From: Pseudomonas putida
GTDB lineage: Bacteria > Pseudomonadota > Gammaproteobacteria > Pseudomonadales > Pseudomonadaceae
DNA: 64,000 nt
Direction of reading: 5' to 3'
Assembly (NCBI RefSeq): GCF_026625125.1
Contig: NZ_CP113097.1
Location: 4,388,001 to 4,452,000, forward strand
Every line of letters begins with the position of its first letter. Positions within the stretch are counted from its first letter, which is position 1. Position numbers and translations under genes: made by a program. The notes beneath the pieces were generated by a model. That model did not search any database and was not told where the DNA came from. It saw only the letters and a list, made by a program, of their open reading frames with translations. Shown here in pieces: positions 62,778 through 64,000 of the stretch.

Positions 62778-63071
62778 TCAGACCGGGTCGTTACGGCGCA
62801 GAAGCTCTTCCGGCAAATGTTCGATGTACTCGTCCTCGGCCGGTGGCATCTGCAGGTGGTAACCCTGGTTATCAAGATTGTCCAGCACCTTGGCAATGTC
62901 CTCGCGGGCGAGCTTGCGCTCGGGGCTCAGCACCAGGTCGAAGGCATGTACGGGCGTGCCGAAGAACGGCAGCAGCGCCTCGGGCACGCGCTCCAGGCCC
63001 TCGGCCTTGAGTACGTAGAGGTACATCTCGTTCTTGCGCGGGCTCTTGTAGATCGAGCAGATACGTTTCAT
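62778..63071 (-). CDS. ycgL: YcgL domain protein
   Basis: 97 aa. [20 protein letters not shown] and [12 protein letters not shown] match the YcgL family in length and sequence style. Its ATG overlaps the TGA of the RNase D gene by 4 bp (ATGA), the conserved rnd-ycgL arrangement. Role unknown, possibly linked to RNA turnover through its neighbour. Confidence 0.9.
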   Translation of the reverse strand: MKRICSIYKSPRKNEMYLYVLKAEGLERVPEALLPFFGTPVHAFDLVLSPERKLAREDIAKVLDNLDNQGYHLQMPPAEDEYIEHLPEELLRRNDPV

Positions 63072-64000
63072 CGGGTTTCTCCGGCGCCCGCCAGTTCGTC
63101 CAGCAGGGCCTGGCCCATCCGCTCACGGCGCCAGCCGCGCAACGAATCGGGCAGTTGATAGGGGCCATTGGGGTAGCCGCTCTTGAGCAAGGCTTCCAGG
63201 GCCTTTTTGCGCAGCATCAGCTCCGGGGCAATGCCCAGACGCTCGCCTTCGGCCTGGCCGATGGCGCGCAGGCGCTTGAGGATGCCGGCCGCTTCGATCG
63301 GAAGCGGCTCGGGCAGCGTCGCCGGCCATTGCTCAGGCGGCAGGCTGGCGGCCCGTTTGATCACCTCGACCAGGCAGGCGCCATCCTGGCGGATGGTGCG
63401 CGGATGCATGTCGTCGATCTTGGCCAGGGCCGACAGGTTGTCCGGCTGGTTCTTGGCCATCGGCCACAGCGAGTGCTCCTTGAGAATGCGGTTGCGCGGC
63501 ACATCGCGGCTGCGTGCTTCACGCTCGCGCCAGGCGCACAGTTCCCGCAGCACCGCCAGTTGCTGGCGGCTCAGCTTCCAGGCCAGCTTCACATCGCGGT
63601 ACAGGGTTTCGGGCTCGACCTCGCGGCGCAAGGCCGCGACCAGTTCGGCACCGTCTTCCAGCACCCACGCGTACTTGTCGTCCGACAGACGTGGGCGCAG
63701 GGCGGCAAACAGTTCGGCCAGGTGCACGGCATCTTCGGCTGCGTAGCTGATCTGGGTGTCCGACAGCGGGCGCTGCAGCCAGTCCGAGCGGGTCTCACCC
63801 TTGGGCAATTCAAGGCCCAGCACTTCCTGGACCAGGCGCGAATAGCCCATGGAGAAGCCCAGGTTCAGGTAGCCCGCGGCCAACTGCGTGTCGAACAGCG
63901 GCTGCGGCAGCTTGCCGGTCAGGCGCAGCAGCACTTCGAGGTCTTCGCTGCAGGCGTGCAGCACCTTGACCACACCGCTGTCTTCCAGCAGGTCGGCCAA
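63068..64000 (-). CDS. rnd: Ribonuclease D, 5' end outside the window
   Basis: 310 residues of the C-terminal part; the start lies beyond 64000. Exonuclease motifs II and III are visible ([24 protein letters not shown], with the YxxxD pair), and the HRDC domain follows ([22 protein letters not shown]). It trims the 3' ends of tRNA precursors and other small RNAs. Overlap with ycgL indicates one transcript. Confidence 0.95.
   Translation of the reverse strand: MADLLEDSGVVKVLHACSEDLEVLLRLTGKLPQPLFDTQLAAGYLNLGFSMGYSRLVQEVLGLELPKGETRSDWLQRPLSDTQISYAAEDAVHLAELFAALRPRLSDDKYAWVLEDGAELVAALRREVEPETLYRDVKLAWKLSRQQLAVLRELCAWREREARSRDVPRNRILKEHSLWPMAKNQPDNLSALAKIDDMHPRTIRQDGACLVEVIKRAASLPPEQWPATLPEPLPIEAAGILKRLRAIGQAEGERLGIAPELMLRKKALEALLKSGYPNGPYQLPDSLRGWRRERMGQALLDELAGAGETR

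Overview
This 64 kb, GC-rich window is chromosomal DNA of a Pseudomonas, most likely of the P. putida group. The evidence is the gene set (PhaJ-type enoyl-CoA hydratase, AceK, PxpABC, LpxO-like hydroxylase, CysK, YcgL next to RNase D, UPF0260/YcgN) and the many REP palindromes built on gccggcttgccggcg. No rRNA, tRNA, CRISPR array, transposase or integrase was seen. The first gene (hydrolase) and the last (RNase D) run off the ends.

Layout. 0-17 kb is mostly core genome: hydrolase and PhaJ; a four-gene ECF sigma-factor operon with a YCII/DGPF partner; a LysE exporter; a threonine dehydratase divergent from a MocR regulator, with a candidate two-site operator between them; DUF2790, GNAT, a second-type peptide deformylase, a YihY/BrkB membrane protein, CsbD, a beta-helix protein, CvfB, a lipoprotein, AceK and an EamA transporter. 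17.35-31.06 kb is one long co-directional operon. It holds an ABC importer, two SDRs, a cupin, an alpha/beta hydrolase, an IclR regulator, a ThDP decarboxylase-like enzyme, an aspartate-dehydrogenase-like enzyme, an aldehyde dehydrogenase, a two-domain extradiol-dioxygenase-like VOC protein, a 75-aa protein, and a VanAB-like Rieske oxygenase with its reductase. It ends at a strong terminator and is followed by an outer-membrane porin. It reads as an uptake plus ring-oxidation/ring-cleavage pathway of unknown substrate. Four copies of TnTCA-N4-TAAAAC lie upstream of the operon and the porin, and the whole block sits between two 226-bp direct repeats.

34.3-42.55 kb is accessory. Two AT-richer genes for exported halovibrin-like proteins are followed by a 1293-aa protein of tandem Ig-like modules plus RCC1-type blades, and a partner with a bacterial Ig-like and a lectin-like tail. 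42.6-48.3 kb holds the LpxO-like gene, a 7-bp tandem repeat tract, cysK, a DUF748 protein and a MoxR/VWA pair. 48.3-53.5 kb holds the 5-oxoprolinase operon (MFS-pxpA-pxpB-pxpC) and a divergent LysR gene, bracketed by inverted copies of the same REP block. In the LysR gene, a run of eight G seems to have shifted the frame so that it now reads into the REP. 53.5-64 kb is conserved housekeeping: a class II amidotransferase, oligopeptidase B, a cyclic-nucleotide-binding protein, YajD, a SpoU methyltransferase, a probably inactive M61-like protein, YcgN, a 2-hydroxyacid dehydrogenase, YcgL and RNase D.

All assignments come from reading motifs and comparing with remembered families; no database search was run.
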